64,000 nucleotides of DNA from JAVVSK01 sp036654235 (GCA_036654235.1 JAVVSK010000008.1:1-64000), one strand, 5' to 3'. Counted from the stretch's first letter, positions 7,949 through 18,032 are shown. The notes: generated by a model from the letters alone, not told the origin. Made by a program: numbers and translations.

Positions 7949-9169
7949 ATGACATACCATGAGGCTTTTGAACGCTTAAAGGCGCATAATCAAGAACACC
8001 TTCTTAGCTTTTATAATGAGCTTAGCGAAGATGAAAAGCTTATCCTTCTGAAACAAATAGAAGATCTTGACTTTAGAATCCTTGATACGATAAATAATTC
8101 GGAGCAAAAACGGGGGAGGATATCCCCTATAAACGTAATAACGGAGGATCAGCTCGACGCACGATACGACTATCTTCTATCTTTAGGCGATAACGCTATA
8201 GCGGACGTGAAGGTCGGCGCGGTTCTTTTAGCAGGGGGACAAGGGACGCGTCTCGGCTTCGATAAACCCAAAGGAACTCTTGATTTAGGCGAAAATCAGC
8301 CTATTTATCTTTTTGAGCTGTTAATAAAAAATCTTTTAGACGTTGTCTGTATGACCAATACCTTCGTACCCCTATTTATAATGACAAGCGATAAAAATGA
8401 CGCCGATACGAGACAGTTTTTTATTGATCACGATTATTTTGGATATGAAAAGAGCTTCGTTTATTTCTTTAAACAGGAGATGGCGCCATCATGCGACTTT
8501 TCCGGAAAATTTTTACTTTCGGAAAAAGGAAAACTCGCCCTTTCACCAAACGGAAATGGCGGATGGTTCTTATCTATGGTTAAGGCGGATCTTTTAAAAA
8601 CCGTAAAAGAATTAGGAATAGAGTGGCTTAATGTGTTTTCTGTCGACAATCCGCTTCAACGTATAGCCGACCCTGTTTTCATCGGAGCGACGATAGCTAC
8701 CGGGGCGGACTGTGGCGCTAAAGTCGTAAAAAAAGCTTCTCCTGACGAACGTGTCGGCGTTATGTGCCTCGAAGATGGGCGTCCTTCGATAATCGAATAT
8801 TATGAAATGGACGATAAAATGCGAAATTCGCGCGACGCGGACGAAACCCTCCTATATAACCATGGAGTAATACTTAACTATTTATTCAGCGTTGATAAGC
8901 TTGAGTCGGTTTTAAACAAGCCTCTCCCTATGCATATTGTAAAGAAAAAAATCCCGTATATAGACGAAATTGGCATTTTGCAGTCTCCCAATGAACCTAA
9001 CGGCTATAAATTCGAAACTCTCGTTCTCGATATGATACATATGACTGAAAAATGCTGCGTAACCGAAGTCAAAAGAAGCTACGAGTTTGCGCCGATTAAA
9101 AATAAAACGGGGATAGATTCTCCGGATACAGCGCGCGAGCTATTGCGCGAGAACGGCTTTGAATTTTAA
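7949..9169 (+). CDS. UDP-sugar pyrophosphorylase (UDPGP family)
   Basis: A 406-residue member of the eukaryote-like UTP:sugar-1-phosphate uridylyltransferase family (UDPGP fold: UAP1, UGP). The nucleotide-binding signature is VGAVLLAGGQGTRLGFDKPKG (residues about 90-110; read as AVLLAGGQGTRLG plus KPKG). Further family hallmarks are NGNGGWF and NVFSVDNPL. It forms UDP-GlcNAc or UDP-hexose from UTP and the sugar-1-phosphate. Clostridia often carry this type of enzyme besides GlmU or GalU. GGAGG precedes ATG 7949 and a perfect terminator follows. Sugar specificity is not determined. Confidence 0.9.
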   Translation: MTYHEAFERLKAHNQEHLLSFYNELSEDEKLILLKQIEDLDFRILDTINNSEQKRGRISPINVITEDQLDARYDYLLSLGDNAIADVKVGAVLLAGGQGTRLGFDKPKGTLDLGENQPIYLFELLIKNLLDVVCMTNTFVPLFIMTSDKNDADTRQFFIDHDYFGYEKSFVYFFKQEMAPSCDFSGKFLLSEKGKLALSPNGNGGWFLSMVKADLLKTVKELGIEWLNVFSVDNPLQRIADPVFIGATIATGADCGAKVVKKASPDERVGVMCLEDGRPSIIEYYEMDDKMRNSRDADETLLYNHGVILNYLFSVDKLESVLNKPLPMHIVKKKIPYIDEIGILQSPNEPNGYKFETLVLDMIHMTEKCCVTEVKRSYEFAPIKNKTGIDSPDTARELLRENGFEF

Positions 9170-9199
9170 AACCTAAAACCTCAATTAAAATTTTTAATT

Positions 9200-9237
9200 A
9201 ACGGGCTGAGGAAATTTATTACCTCAGCCCGTTTTTT
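9200..9237 (+). terminator. Terminator after the UDP-sugar pyrophosphorylase
   Basis: AACGGGCTGAGG (9200-9211) and CCTCAGCCCGTT (9222-9233) form a perfect 12-bp stem with a 10-nt loop, followed by a T run. It lies between convergent genes and ends the plus-strand transcript. Confidence 0.9.
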
Positions 9238-9285
9238 AATATTGCGTCGAAAAAACGGCGTATAAAATCTAAACAAAAATACTTT

Positions 9286-10110
9286 TTAAAAGGCGATTAT
9301 TACTCCGCCGCGGTTAGCGTACATACTTGAAAGCCCGCGCGTCTTTTGTACAACTATCTTTTTAAAGGAATAGGCTTCCTGCGCGAGAATCTTTACCCTC
9401 TCCGCCGTTTTTTCATTTTCACAATGTGTTATAACGAGTATTTTATCCCTTGTATCGGAGCAATATTTCCCGATCATCGAAACGAGAGTTTTAATCGCGG
9501 CGGCGCTCCCCTTAACCTTAGCGAAGCAGTCTATCGCTCCGTCGTTTGAGCCCATTATCGGATGGATATTTAAAAGTGAGGTCATCTTTCCAAGAACCTT
9601 ACTTATTCTTCCGTTCTTTACAAAATTATCTATATTTTCTAGAACAAAAAAAGTTCGCATATTGTCGATAAAGGTTTTTATCGTCTGAATTATATCGTCT
9701 TTGCTCTTACCGTCCTCTATAAGCTCTTTAAGCTTATAAGCTACTAATATTTCTCCGGCGCTCGCGCTCTTTGAATCGAGAACAGTAACGTTGTCCATCC
9801 CTTCGCTTCCGAGCTTCGCCGATGCATATGAACCAGAAACCTTATCCGATAATGTTATGCAAAATACATGTTTATCTGAGACATACGAAGCTCTATAAGT
9901 TTCGGGCGCGGGACATGATGAGCGCGCCGCCCCATCGTATTCCTTCATTTTATTAATAAAATTCGCAACGTCCAATTTAGCGTCGTCACAATATACGTCG
10001 TCGCCCAAAGTCATAAATAGGGCAACCGTTTCGCTTTCAATAAAACTCGTTAGCTCATCGGTGAATTCAAGGCTACTGTCGCCAACTATTTTAAACTGAT
10101 CGTTAATCAT
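9286..10110 (-). CDS. DegV family fatty-acid-binding protein
   Basis: A 274-residue DegV protein. Family marks are the N-terminal FKIVGDSSLEFTDEL, RSSCPAPETY, TLSDKVSGSYASAKLG (lipid-binding Ser), VLDSKSASAGE and FFVLENIDNFVKNGRIS. DegV/FakB proteins hold a fatty acid in a deep pocket, and FakB versions present it to the FakA kinase; no fakA is nearby, so the exact role is open. ATG 10110 is preferred over TTG 10125 because TGAGGA is then correctly spaced. It lies 11 nt after rsmG and is probably the last gene of the recF-gyrB-gyrA-def-fmt-rsmB-rsmG run. Confidence 0.9.
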   Translation of the reverse strand: MINDQFKIVGDSSLEFTDELTSFIESETVALFMTLGDDVYCDDAKLDVANFINKMKEYDGAARSSCPAPETYRASYVSDKHVFCITLSDKVSGSYASAKLGSEGMDNVTVLDSKSASAGEILVAYKLKELIEDGKSKDDIIQTIKTFIDNMRTFFVLENIDNFVKNGRISKVLGKMTSLLNIHPIMGSNDGAIDCFAKVKGSAAAIKTLVSMIGKYCSDTRDKILVITHCENEKTAERVKILAQEAYSFKKIVVQKTRGLSSMYANRGGVIIAF

Positions 10111-10121
10111 AACTATATTCC

Positions 10122-10772
10122 TCAATTTTTATTTTTTTTAATCTTTTCGGTGCGCTTCGCAATTACCATATTCCGTTCGCCCCAATTTGCTTCATATTGC
10201 TTTATCGTAAGTGTTACTCCAAAAAATTTCGCCTCGCGCTCCGCCGCTTTCATCTCGGACAAAACGCCCGGTCCCTTATACATTATTGATTCCCCGCCGA
10301 GCTTTAAATATTGCGCGGTCCATTTAATCAGCGTTTCGAGAGGAGCAACGGCGCGCGTTAAAACGGTATCGAAAGCGCCGCTATATTCGGGAAACTTAAC
10401 CAAATCTTCGGCGCGCGCATGAAAAGTTTCGGCTTTAAGATTAAGCTCATCCAGAAGCTCTTTTAAGAATCCAACGCGTTTATTTCTAGCATCGATAAGA
10501 GTAAGGTCAATATCGGGGCGGATTATTTTTATCGGTATCCCCGGAAACCCCGCGCCCGTTCCGATATCTATAACTCGCGCTTCTTTTTCTATTAGATCTA
10601 TAGGCAAAAGACTGTCCAAAAAATGTTTTTCTATAACTTCTTTTTCTTCGGTTATCGCCGTCAGATTCATATATTCGTTCGCCGATATCAGCATTTCGTA
10701 GAACCTTATAAATTTCCCCGCCTGTTCATCCGTTATCCCGGAGATTCTGTTTCTTATATCCAAAACCGTCAT
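10122..10772 (-). CDS. rsmG: 16S rRNA (guanine-527-N7)-methyltransferase
   Basis: A 216-residue RsmG/GidB enzyme that methylates G527 of 16S rRNA using AdoMet. N-terminal RFYEMLISANEYMNLTAIT and the conserved KHFLDSL lead into the AdoMet site VIDIGTGAGFPGIPIKI (about residues 67-83). LTRAVAPLE, MYKGPG and the C-terminal KRTEKIKKNKN complete the family. The length is normal. The start overlaps the rsmB stop by 4 nt (ATGA), so translation is coupled. In other bacteria, loss of rsmG gives low-level streptomycin resistance; here it appears intact. Confidence 0.95.
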   Translation of the reverse strand: MTVLDIRNRISGITDEQAGKFIRFYEMLISANEYMNLTAITEEKEVIEKHFLDSLLPIDLIEKEARVIDIGTGAGFPGIPIKIIRPDIDLTLIDARNKRVGFLKELLDELNLKAETFHARAEDLVKFPEYSGAFDTVLTRAVAPLETLIKWTAQYLKLGGESIMYKGPGVLSEMKAAEREAKFFGVTLTIKQYEANWGERNMVIAKRTEKIKKNKN

Positions 10773-12082
10773 TTTCGCACCAACTTAGCCATGAAAAAGC
10801 CCTTAGTTTCGTCCTTATCCGGCGTTAGCGTAATCATCCCCGTTTTAGCCCTTTCTTCTTGTTCCGGCTTACATACACTTGAAAAATCGCAAAGTTCGTA
10901 GTCCATATTTTCCCAAAGAAAACGTTGTATTATGCGTTCATTTTCATCCTTTAAAAGAGTACATGTCGAATAGATGAGAGAACCGCCATGCTTTATATAT
11001 CTCGCAACATTATTTAAAATAGAAAATTGAAGCAACGGGAGCTTTTTTAACGTATCTTCGGTTTTTCTATAGCGCGCGTCGGGCTTAGTAAGTCCATCAA
11101 TACATGAACATGGCGCGTCTATAAGCGCATAGTCGAAAAACGAATCGTAGATCTCGTCATAGATACTTTCATCCTTTAAAAGAACATCGGCGTTTTCTAC
11201 GAGAAGGCGCTTTAAGGTAGATTTTATAAGTGAGACTCGATTTTCGCTTACATCCGTTGCGACAATTTTGCCTTTATTATTCATGAGCTTTGAAAGATAG
11301 GCGGTTTTTCCTCCGGGCGCAGCGCAAGCGTCTAAAACTTTCGAGTCTTCTTTAGGTGACAATGCCTTACAGGCAAGCATTGATCCTTCGCTCTCTATCG
11401 TTATCTTCCCCTCTAAAAACAATGAATTCCTTAAAGGGTTGCCAAAGTTTTTAAAATTAAATGCATCTTTTGCGATGCGCCCCCTTTCAAATTCAAGAGC
11501 CCTAGTCTGTAAAAAAATTAAAAATTCATCGTCCGAATACGGATATTGCGTCCTAACCGTCGTACAGCGTTCATTGTAAGAAAGAATCGCCTTTACGCGC
11601 TCTAAACCGTAATCTTTAGCTAAGGTACGTATAATATGGACGGGATAGCTGCATTCTATCGATAAACTTTCCTCCGGATCTGATGGTAGAGAGGGAAGAT
11701 CATCAATATTTTTTACAACGGTTCGAAGAATAGCGTTTATAAAGCCGGCGATTCCCTCTTTCCCTATCGACTTCGCGAAGATGACATAGTCGTTTACTAT
11801 AATTGCGTTAATATTTTGCCTATTATTTAGAAACAATAAATTGCATATTCCCATTCTAAGAATAAGCATAGCCGGCTTGTCCGGTTTTCTTCCATGGACA
11901 AAGCTGTTTATAATATGATCTATATATAAAAGATGCTCAAGCGTCGAATATGTCAAAGCCGTGGCGAAGCCCTTTTCGGCGGGTGTCGCATCCTGCGGAA
12001 GCATTTTAAGCGCCATGTTTGCGTAAGCGCCCTGATTTACAATCAAATCGAGAGCATAGTAAACAGGTTTAAGCAGGTTCAT
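10769..12082 (-). CDS. rsmB: 16S rRNA (cytosine-967-C5)-methyltransferase
   Basis: A 437-residue RsmB/Sun protein. The N-terminal third (YYALDLIVNQGAYANMAL ... AILRTVVKNI) is the NusB-like RNA-binding domain. The catalytic half has the AdoMet motif VLDACAAPGGKTAYL and the two cysteines of RNA m5C enzymes: IDAPCSCIDGLTKPDARY and YSTCTLLKDENE. It methylates C967 of 16S rRNA. Four-nt overlaps join it to fmt upstream and rsmG downstream. The order def-fmt-rsmB is widely conserved in bacteria. Confidence 0.94.
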   Translation of the reverse strand: MNLLKPVYYALDLIVNQGAYANMALKMLPQDATPAEKGFATALTYSTLEHLLYIDHIINSFVHGRKPDKPAMLILRMGICNLLFLNNRQNINAIIVNDYVIFAKSIGKEGIAGFINAILRTVVKNIDDLPSLPSDPEESLSIECSYPVHIIRTLAKDYGLERVKAILSYNERCTTVRTQYPYSDDEFLIFLQTRALEFERGRIAKDAFNFKNFGNPLRNSLFLEGKITIESEGSMLACKALSPKEDSKVLDACAAPGGKTAYLSKLMNNKGKIVATDVSENRVSLIKSTLKRLLVENADVLLKDESIYDEIYDSFFDYALIDAPCSCIDGLTKPDARYRKTEDTLKKLPLLQFSILNNVARYIKHGGSLIYSTCTLLKDENERIIQRFLWENMDYELCDFSSVCKPEQEERAKTGMITLTPDKDETKGFFMAKLVRK

Positions 12083-13023
12083 TTAAATACCTCATTGTAT
12101 AGTTTCTTCCCGTTCAACAGACTCCTTGCATCCATCGGCCTTCCGTTTTTAAATTGCAGCTCGGTAATTTCAATAGCTCCGTCTCCCGTCTTAACAAAAA
12201 GTCCGCGCTTTCCGCTTGCGATAAAACATTTTCCAAAGCAATTTCCCTTAGCTTCGTCTAAAACATCACTTTCTTTTACGATTCGTGTTGAAAATATTTT
12301 AACCGGCTCAGAAAAAATTTCGGCATATGCGGAAGGAATTGGACTAAGTCCACGTATAAAGTTATGTACCCTAAGGGACGATAAACTAAAATCTATATGA
12401 GTCATATCTTTAGTAATCATTCCGCATTTAGTAGCTTCCGCCTCGTTTTGTTTTATTCTCTCTATATTTCCACCCTCGATTTTTTCCGTTGCTTCGATTA
12501 AAAGCCGCGCTCCGAGAATGGACAGTCTATCTGAAAGTTGAAGCGCCGTTTCGTTCTCTCCGACAGTTATCGCCTCTTTAAGCAATATATCGCCGGTATC
12601 AAGACCTATATCGGTCATCATTATCGTTACGCCGGTAACAGTTTCTCCGTTTATTATTGCAAAATTTATTGGTGCTGCCCCGCGGTATTTAGGGAGCAAG
12701 CTCGCATGAACGTTGATACATCCTAATTTAGGTATTTTTAAATTCTGTTGACTAAGCATTTGTCCGAACGCCGCGGTAACCATTAGGTCGGGAGCGAAGC
12801 TCTCAATAATCGATACCGCGTCGTCGTTTCTTACTCTTTCCGTTTGAAAAACGGAAAGCCCCAACTCTAGAGCGCGCGACTTAACCGGACACGGTAAAAG
12901 CCTATGCCCACGCCCAAAGGGCTTATCGACGGGAGTTATGACCAATATATCGTGTCCCGCTTTAAAGAGCGCGTTTAGACTATTTATCGCGAACTCGGGC
13001 GTACCTAAAAAAACAATTTTCAT
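12079..13023 (-). CDS. fmt: Methionyl-tRNA formyltransferase
   Basis: A 314-residue enzyme that formylates the initiator Met-tRNA with 10-formyl-tetrahydrofolate. The catalytic trio is visible: Asn104 and His106 in INVHASLLPKYRG and Asp142 in IGLDTGDIL. The N-terminal FLGTPEFA and the C-terminal anticodon-side domain (HNFIRGLSPIPSAYAE) are standard. It overlaps def by 4 nt (ATGA). Def removes the formyl group that Fmt adds, so their coupling is functional. Confidence 0.96.
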   Translation of the reverse strand: MKIVFLGTPEFAINSLNALFKAGHDILVITPVDKPFGRGHRLLPCPVKSRALELGLSVFQTERVRNDDAVSIIESFAPDLMVTAAFGQMLSQQNLKIPKLGCINVHASLLPKYRGAAPINFAIINGETVTGVTIMMTDIGLDTGDILLKEAITVGENETALQLSDRLSILGARLLIEATEKIEGGNIERIKQNEAEATKCGMITKDMTHIDFSLSSLRVHNFIRGLSPIPSAYAEIFSEPVKIFSTRIVKESDVLDEAKGNCFGKCFIASGKRGLFVKTGDGAIEITELQFKNGRPMDARSLLNGKKLYNEVFK

Positions 13024-13496
13024 TCTTCCGACTCCGGCTCTTTATAATCCTTAGGCGTTTCTATAATGAGCCGCGTATATAAAAGTCCGTCGAGATGTTC
13101 GGTTTCGTGCATTACGGCGCGCGCAAAAAGTCCCTCTCCGGTATATTCCATTAACTTTCCGGCTCTATTAAAGGCGCGCACCTTAACATAGTTCGGGCGG
13201 ACTACGTATCCCCTTTCACCGGGAACCGAGAGGCATCCCTCCATTCCGCCCTGTTCTCCAGATGTTTCAATTACCTTCGGGTTTATTAGTTCAATAAGCC
13301 CATCACCACAATCAATAACGCAAACGCGTTTATTTACCCCGACTTGAGGAGCAGCAAGACCCGCGCCCTCCGCCTCGTACAGCGTTTCTGCCATATCGTC
13401 CAAAAGAACGGCTAAATTTTCGTCGAATTTTTCCACCGCACGCGCAACTTTCGTTAAACAGGGCGACGGATATTTTTGAATTTTTCTAAGCGCCAT
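13020..13496 (-). CDS. def: Peptide deformylase
   Basis: A 158-residue iron/zinc hydrolase that removes the N-formyl group from nascent proteins. All three motifs are present: GLAAPQVG (46-53), EGCLSVPG with metal ligand Cys88, and HETEHLDG with His130, Glu131 and His134. ATG 13496 gives the canonical opening MALRKIQKYPSP. The frame is open 14 codons further upstream, but that addition does not resemble the family; the ribosome site is weak. It lies 83 nt after the gyrA stop and overlaps fmt by 4 nt. Confidence 0.94.
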   Translation of the reverse strand: MALRKIQKYPSPCLTKVARAVEKFDENLAVLLDDMAETLYEAEGAGLAAPQVGVNKRVCVIDCGDGLIELINPKVIETSGEQGGMEGCLSVPGERGYVVRPNYVKVRAFNRAGKLMEYTGEGLFARAVMHETEHLDGLLYTRLIIETPKDYKEPESEE

Positions 13497-13579
13497 ATAA
13501 TTTACCCAACGAATTACGGATCGGGTGGCAAAGCTCAAAACAGCTCACGGCTTCACCACTCGACTTTATTTTAGATCCG

Positions 13580-16048
13580 TCATTCTTTAATTGTTGTCCC
13601 TTCGTCTTCTATCTCAATTTCCAATTCGTCCTCATCGTGCGGAACAATAGCAACTCCGGCAACAAGGGCGGTTTCGCCTACGTTCATTAATTTTACACCC
13701 TGAGTATTCCGCGAAATAACGGATATCTGCGAAACGGGTATCCGCGTTACTATCCCCTCGTCGGTTATAAGAATTAGATCCTCATCTCCCGTACACATTT
13801 TTAAGCACGCTAGGTCGCCCGTCTTATCGGTAAGGCTGTTCGCGATTATGCCCTTTCCTCCGCGCCTTTGAAGTCTGTATTCTTCTTCGCGGGTACGCTT
13901 ACCCATTCCGTTTTTCGTTACGGAAAGCACAGTCGCTCCTTCTATTATCTTTTCAACGTCGACAACCTCGTCGTCATCGTCGAGAGAGATAGACCGAACT
14001 CCCGCCGCCGTTCTCCCCATCGGGCGCACATCGGTTTCGCTGAACCGTATGCATTGCCCATTTCGGGTACCGACCAAGAACTCATGCTCCCCGTTCGAAA
14101 GAGTAACCCCTATAAGGTCATCGTTTTCCTTTAAGGTTAGGGCTATTATTCCACCCTTCCTAATATTATCAAAGTCGCCGAGCGGAGTTTTTTTAATTAT
14201 ACCCAATCGCGTAGCCATTACGAGATAACCGTCATCCTCGGTAACAGGGAATATCGCCGTAACCTTTTCTCCGGCGGAAAGAGCTAAGAGGTTGACAATA
14301 GCCATTCCCTTAGAGTTTCTACCCGCCTCGGGAACATTATAGCACTTTATTTTATAAGCTCTACCCCTATTTGTAAAGAACATTATAAAACTATGCGTAC
14401 TCGTAACGAAAATTTTATCTACAAAATCCGTTTCATGCGTACTCTGTCCCTTTACACCCTTACCGCCGCGGTTTTGAATCTTATATGTATCCTGCGGAAC
14501 ACGCTTTATATATCCATTATGCGACATGGTAACGACCATATCTTCGACCTCTATAATATCGTCGAGATCAATATCGTCTACCATCTGAGTTATTTCGGTT
14601 CTCCTTGGATCATTAAAGCGCGATTTTACGTCTATCGATTCGTCCCTTATTATTTTTAACAGAATTTCCTCGTCATCCAATATACCGCTAAGATATTCGA
14701 CGCGCCCTTTAAGGTCATTTTTCTCGTCCATTATCTTCCCGCGCTCTAATCCGGTAAGCCGTTGAAGACGCATATCAAGGATCGCCTGCGCCTGTTTTTC
14801 CGAAAAAGCGAAATCGCTCATAAGTCCGATCTTAGCGGCGTTCGCGTTTTCGGAGCGCTTTATAAGGGCGATTATCTCATCAATACAGTCGAGAGCGCGA
14901 AGAAGCCCCTCTAATATATGCAGTCGCTCTTTAGCGCGTTCAAGGTCAAACCTGGTTCGCCTCGTTATAACTTCTTTCCTAAACTCAAGATAATGTCCTA
15001 AGACCTCTTTTAAGTTGAGCACCTTAGGCGTTCCGTCAACTAGAGCCAGCATTATTATGCCAAAAGTCTCCTGCATCGAAGTATGTTTATATAACTGGTT
15101 TAAAACGACATTCGCGTTCGCGTCGCGCTTCATATCCATTACGACGCGCATCCCGTGTCTATCGCTCTCATCTCTTAAATCCGATATTCCCTCTATCTTT
15201 TTTTCTTTTACAAGTTCGGCTATGCGCTCTACCATTCGCGCCTTATTTACCTGATAGGGAAGCTCCGTTACTACGATTCTTGTTTTATTCCCAAATTCTT
15301 CTATTTCGGCACGCGCGCGAACAAGAACACGACCGCGCCCCGTCCGATACGCCTGTTTTACTCCGCTCGTCCCCATTATAATTCCGCCGGTCGGAAAATC
15401 GGGCGCGGGAAGATAGGTCATTAGCTCCTCTATGGATATCTCCGCGTTGTCTATCAGGGCGACGAGAGCATCTATCGTTTCTCCGAAATTATGCGGAGGA
15501 ATATTTGTAGCCATTCCGACCGCTATACCGCCCGAACCGTTTACGAGAAGATTAGGATATGAACAAGGTAAAACGGAGGGCTGCATCATCGTTTCGTCAT
15601 AGTTGGGATAGAAATCGACCGTGTTTTTATCAAGATCGCTTAAAAGCTCCATAGCGAGCTTCGTCATCTTAACTTCCGTATATCTCATTGCTGCGGGGCT
15701 GTCACCATCGACGCTTCCGAAGTTACCCTGACCTAAAACGAGAGGATAGCGCATCGAAAAGTCCTGTGCCATTCTGACCATTGATTCATAAACCGCCGAG
15801 TCCCCGTGCGGATGATATTTACCTATAACGTCGCCAACAATACGAGCGCTCTTTCTAAACTGCTTTTCCGGTTGCAACGCTAACTCGTCCATGGCAAATA
15901 AAATTCGGCGGTGAACGGGCTTAAGCCCATCCCTGACGTCCGGCAGGGCGCGGTTTATTATGACCGCCATCGCGTATGAAATAAAGGACGTTTTCATTTC
16001 GGATTCGAGATCTAAGGGCATCATTCTGCTTGTATTTTCGTTATCCAT
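13580..16048 (-). CDS. gyrA: DNA gyrase subunit A
   Basis: The 822-residue A subunit of the type II topoisomerase that introduces negative supercoils. The catalytic tyrosine is Tyr123 in AMRYTEVKMTKLA. The quinolone-determining stretch reads HPHGDSAVYESMVRMAQ, with Ser84 and Glu88 at the usual resistance positions, i.e. the susceptible-type residues common in Firmicutes. The C-terminal half contains the beta-pinwheel repeats including the GyrA box-like QRRGGKGI; an acidic tail ends the protein. It is 11 nt after gyrB, with AGGAG before the ATG. Confidence 0.97.
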   Translation of the reverse strand: MDNENTSRMMPLDLESEMKTSFISYAMAVIINRALPDVRDGLKPVHRRILFAMDELALQPEKQFRKSARIVGDVIGKYHPHGDSAVYESMVRMAQDFSMRYPLVLGQGNFGSVDGDSPAAMRYTEVKMTKLAMELLSDLDKNTVDFYPNYDETMMQPSVLPCSYPNLLVNGSGGIAVGMATNIPPHNFGETIDALVALIDNAEISIEELMTYLPAPDFPTGGIIMGTSGVKQAYRTGRGRVLVRARAEIEEFGNKTRIVVTELPYQVNKARMVERIAELVKEKKIEGISDLRDESDRHGMRVVMDMKRDANANVVLNQLYKHTSMQETFGIIMLALVDGTPKVLNLKEVLGHYLEFRKEVITRRTRFDLERAKERLHILEGLLRALDCIDEIIALIKRSENANAAKIGLMSDFAFSEKQAQAILDMRLQRLTGLERGKIMDEKNDLKGRVEYLSGILDDEEILLKIIRDESIDVKSRFNDPRRTEITQMVDDIDLDDIIEVEDMVVTMSHNGYIKRVPQDTYKIQNRGGKGVKGQSTHETDFVDKIFVTSTHSFIMFFTNRGRAYKIKCYNVPEAGRNSKGMAIVNLLALSAGEKVTAIFPVTEDDGYLVMATRLGIIKKTPLGDFDNIRKGGIIALTLKENDDLIGVTLSNGEHEFLVGTRNGQCIRFSETDVRPMGRTAAGVRSISLDDDDEVVDVEKIIEGATVLSVTKNGMGKRTREEEYRLQRRGGKGIIANSLTDKTGDLACLKMCTGDEDLILITDEGIVTRIPVSQISVISRNTQGVKLMNVGETALVAGVAIVPHDEDELEIEIEDEGTTIKE

Positions 16049-16059
16049 AAAAAACTCCT

Positions 16060-17988
16060 TTAAACGTCCAAATTGGTCACGAGTTTTGAGTTGTTTTCAA
16101 TAAACTCGCGCCGAGGTTCAACCTTTTCGCCCATGAGAATCGTTAGAATTTCATCCGCCTTTATCGCGTCGTCGACCGTTACGCGATACATGACGCGGCT
16201 ATTCGGGTTCATCGTCGTTTCCCAAAGCTGTTCGGGATTCATTTCGCCGAGTCCTTTATAGCGGTTTAACGTTGGCTTTGAGTCCCTTCCTATTTCGTTC
16301 AGCGTCTCTTCGAGTTCTTCATCCGAATAAACATAGCGTAAGAATTTCCCGCGAGTAACCTTAAAAAGCGGCGGCTGAGCTATATAGACATATCCCTGTT
16401 CAATTAGCGGACGCATATGCCTATAGAAAAACGTCAACATAAGTATTCTTATATGACTTCCGTCAACATCGGCATCGGTCATACAAACTATTTTATGATA
16501 CCTAAGCTTTTCGGGGTTAAAATCATCGTCAAAACCGGCACCAAAGGCCGTTATCATAGCTTTAATTTCATTATTTGCGAGAATCTTATCGAGACGCGTT
16601 TTTTCAACGTTCAATATTTTCCCGCGAAGAGGCAAAATCGCCTGAAACTTAGGATTTCTCCCCTGCTTTGCACTTCCCCCCGCGCTCTCTCCCTCGACAA
16701 TAAATATTTCGCAAAGCGAAGGATCTTTTTCGCTGCAATCGGCTAACTTTCCGGGAAGCGCGGTCGTATCGAGGGCGGTTTTTCTCCGCGTTAGTTCTCG
16801 CGCCTTCCTCGCCGCCTCACGCGCTTGAGACGCGGTTACGCATTTTTCTATAATCGCCTTAGCCATAGCCGGGTTCTCCTCTAAAAACTTAGATAGCCCC
16901 ATCCCGACGGCGTTGTCGACGACCGTTCTAACGTCAGCATTCCCGAGTTTCGTTTTTGTTTGACCTTCAAATTGCGGTTCCATCAGTTTTACGCTTATTA
17001 TTGCGGTCAGCCCCTCGCGAACGTCGTCGCCCGTAAGATTCGTATCGTTCCCTTTAAGGAGGTTGAACTTCCTAGCATAGTCGTTTATAACACGCGTTAG
17101 CGCCGTTTTAAAACCAACGAGATGACTTCCGCCCTCTATCGTTGAAATATTATTCGCATAGGTAAAAACGGTTTCGTTGTAGCTCATATTGTACTGCATA
17201 CTTACTTCGACGCTTCCGGTTTCCATATCATCCGTAAAGCGTTTACCCGTAAAATAGATCGGTTCGGGGTTTATAACATCTTTATTTTTATTTATGTACG
17301 TTACAAACTCATTTATCCCGCCCATATAGCAGAACGTAATCGAATGTTCCTGACCCTCACGCTCATCTTTTAATGAAATTGATATACCGCGATTTAAGAA
17401 AGCGAGTTCGCGCATACGCGTTTTAAGAGTCTCATAATTAAAGTTAACTTCGTCGAAAATTTCGGCATCGGGATGGAAAGTCGTCTTAGTTCCGCTTATC
17501 TCTCCCTCGTAAGTCCCAACAACATCGACATCCGTCATTCTAAGGCCCTTCGAATATTCCTGTCTATATACTTTACCGTCGCGCCGAACTTCAACCGACA
17601 TAAAATCGCTTAAAGCATTTACAACCGAAACGCCGACCCCGTGTAATCCGCCGCTGACCTTATAGCTGTTTCCGCCGAATTTACCCCCGGCGTGTAGAAT
17701 GGTGATAGCAACCTCGAGGGCACTCATCCCCATTTTTTCATGATAATCGACCGGCATGCCGCGCCCGTCATCTTCAACCGTAACCGCGTTATCCTTATGA
17801 ATAATTATAGAAATATTATGGCAAAATCCACCTATAGCTTCGTCGATAGAGTTATCTACGACTTCCGTTATTAGGTGATGAAGTCCTTTCCCGTCGGTCG
17901 ACCCGATATACATTCCCGGGCGACGGCGAACCGCCTCAAGACCCTCCAAAACCTGTATTTGTGACGCATCATAATCGTTATGGCTCAT
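16060..17988 (-). CDS. gyrB: DNA gyrase subunit B
   Basis: The 642-residue ATPase subunit of gyrase. The GHKL ATP site is seen in RPGMYIGST, VVDNSIDEA, DDGRGMP and GGLHGVGVSVVNAL. The TOPRIM domain has EGESAGGSAKQGR and DADVDGSHIR, and the C-terminal RYKGLGEMNPEQLWETTM is typical. Normal bacterial length. It follows recF after 44 nt, with AAAGGA before ATG 17988, and is followed by gyrA: the recF-gyrB-gyrA order common in Firmicutes. Confidence 0.97.
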   Translation of the reverse strand: MSHNDYDASQIQVLEGLEAVRRRPGMYIGSTDGKGLHHLITEVVDNSIDEAIGGFCHNISIIIHKDNAVTVEDDGRGMPVDYHEKMGMSALEVAITILHAGGKFGGNSYKVSGGLHGVGVSVVNALSDFMSVEVRRDGKVYRQEYSKGLRMTDVDVVGTYEGEISGTKTTFHPDAEIFDEVNFNYETLKTRMRELAFLNRGISISLKDEREGQEHSITFCYMGGINEFVTYINKNKDVINPEPIYFTGKRFTDDMETGSVEVSMQYNMSYNETVFTYANNISTIEGGSHLVGFKTALTRVINDYARKFNLLKGNDTNLTGDDVREGLTAIISVKLMEPQFEGQTKTKLGNADVRTVVDNAVGMGLSKFLEENPAMAKAIIEKCVTASQAREAARKARELTRRKTALDTTALPGKLADCSEKDPSLCEIFIVEGESAGGSAKQGRNPKFQAILPLRGKILNVEKTRLDKILANNEIKAMITAFGAGFDDDFNPEKLRYHKIVCMTDADVDGSHIRILMLTFFYRHMRPLIEQGYVYIAQPPLFKVTRGKFLRYVYSDEELEETLNEIGRDSKPTLNRYKGLGEMNPEQLWETTMNPNSRVMYRVTVDDAIKADEILTILMGEKVEPRREFIENNSKLVTNLDV

Positions 17989-18032
17989 AGTCTATCCTTT
18001 ACCTGAAATATTTTTTTGGTTAAATGTGTTTA

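Noticed and set aside
10111..10125. TTG start at 10125 for the degV gene
   Set aside because: The ATG at 10110 has TGAGGA at the right distance and gives the usual DegV N terminus.
13497..13538. Longer peptide deformylase starting at 13538
   Set aside because: The extra 14 residues do not resemble the family, while ATG 13496 gives the canonical MALRKIQKYP opening.
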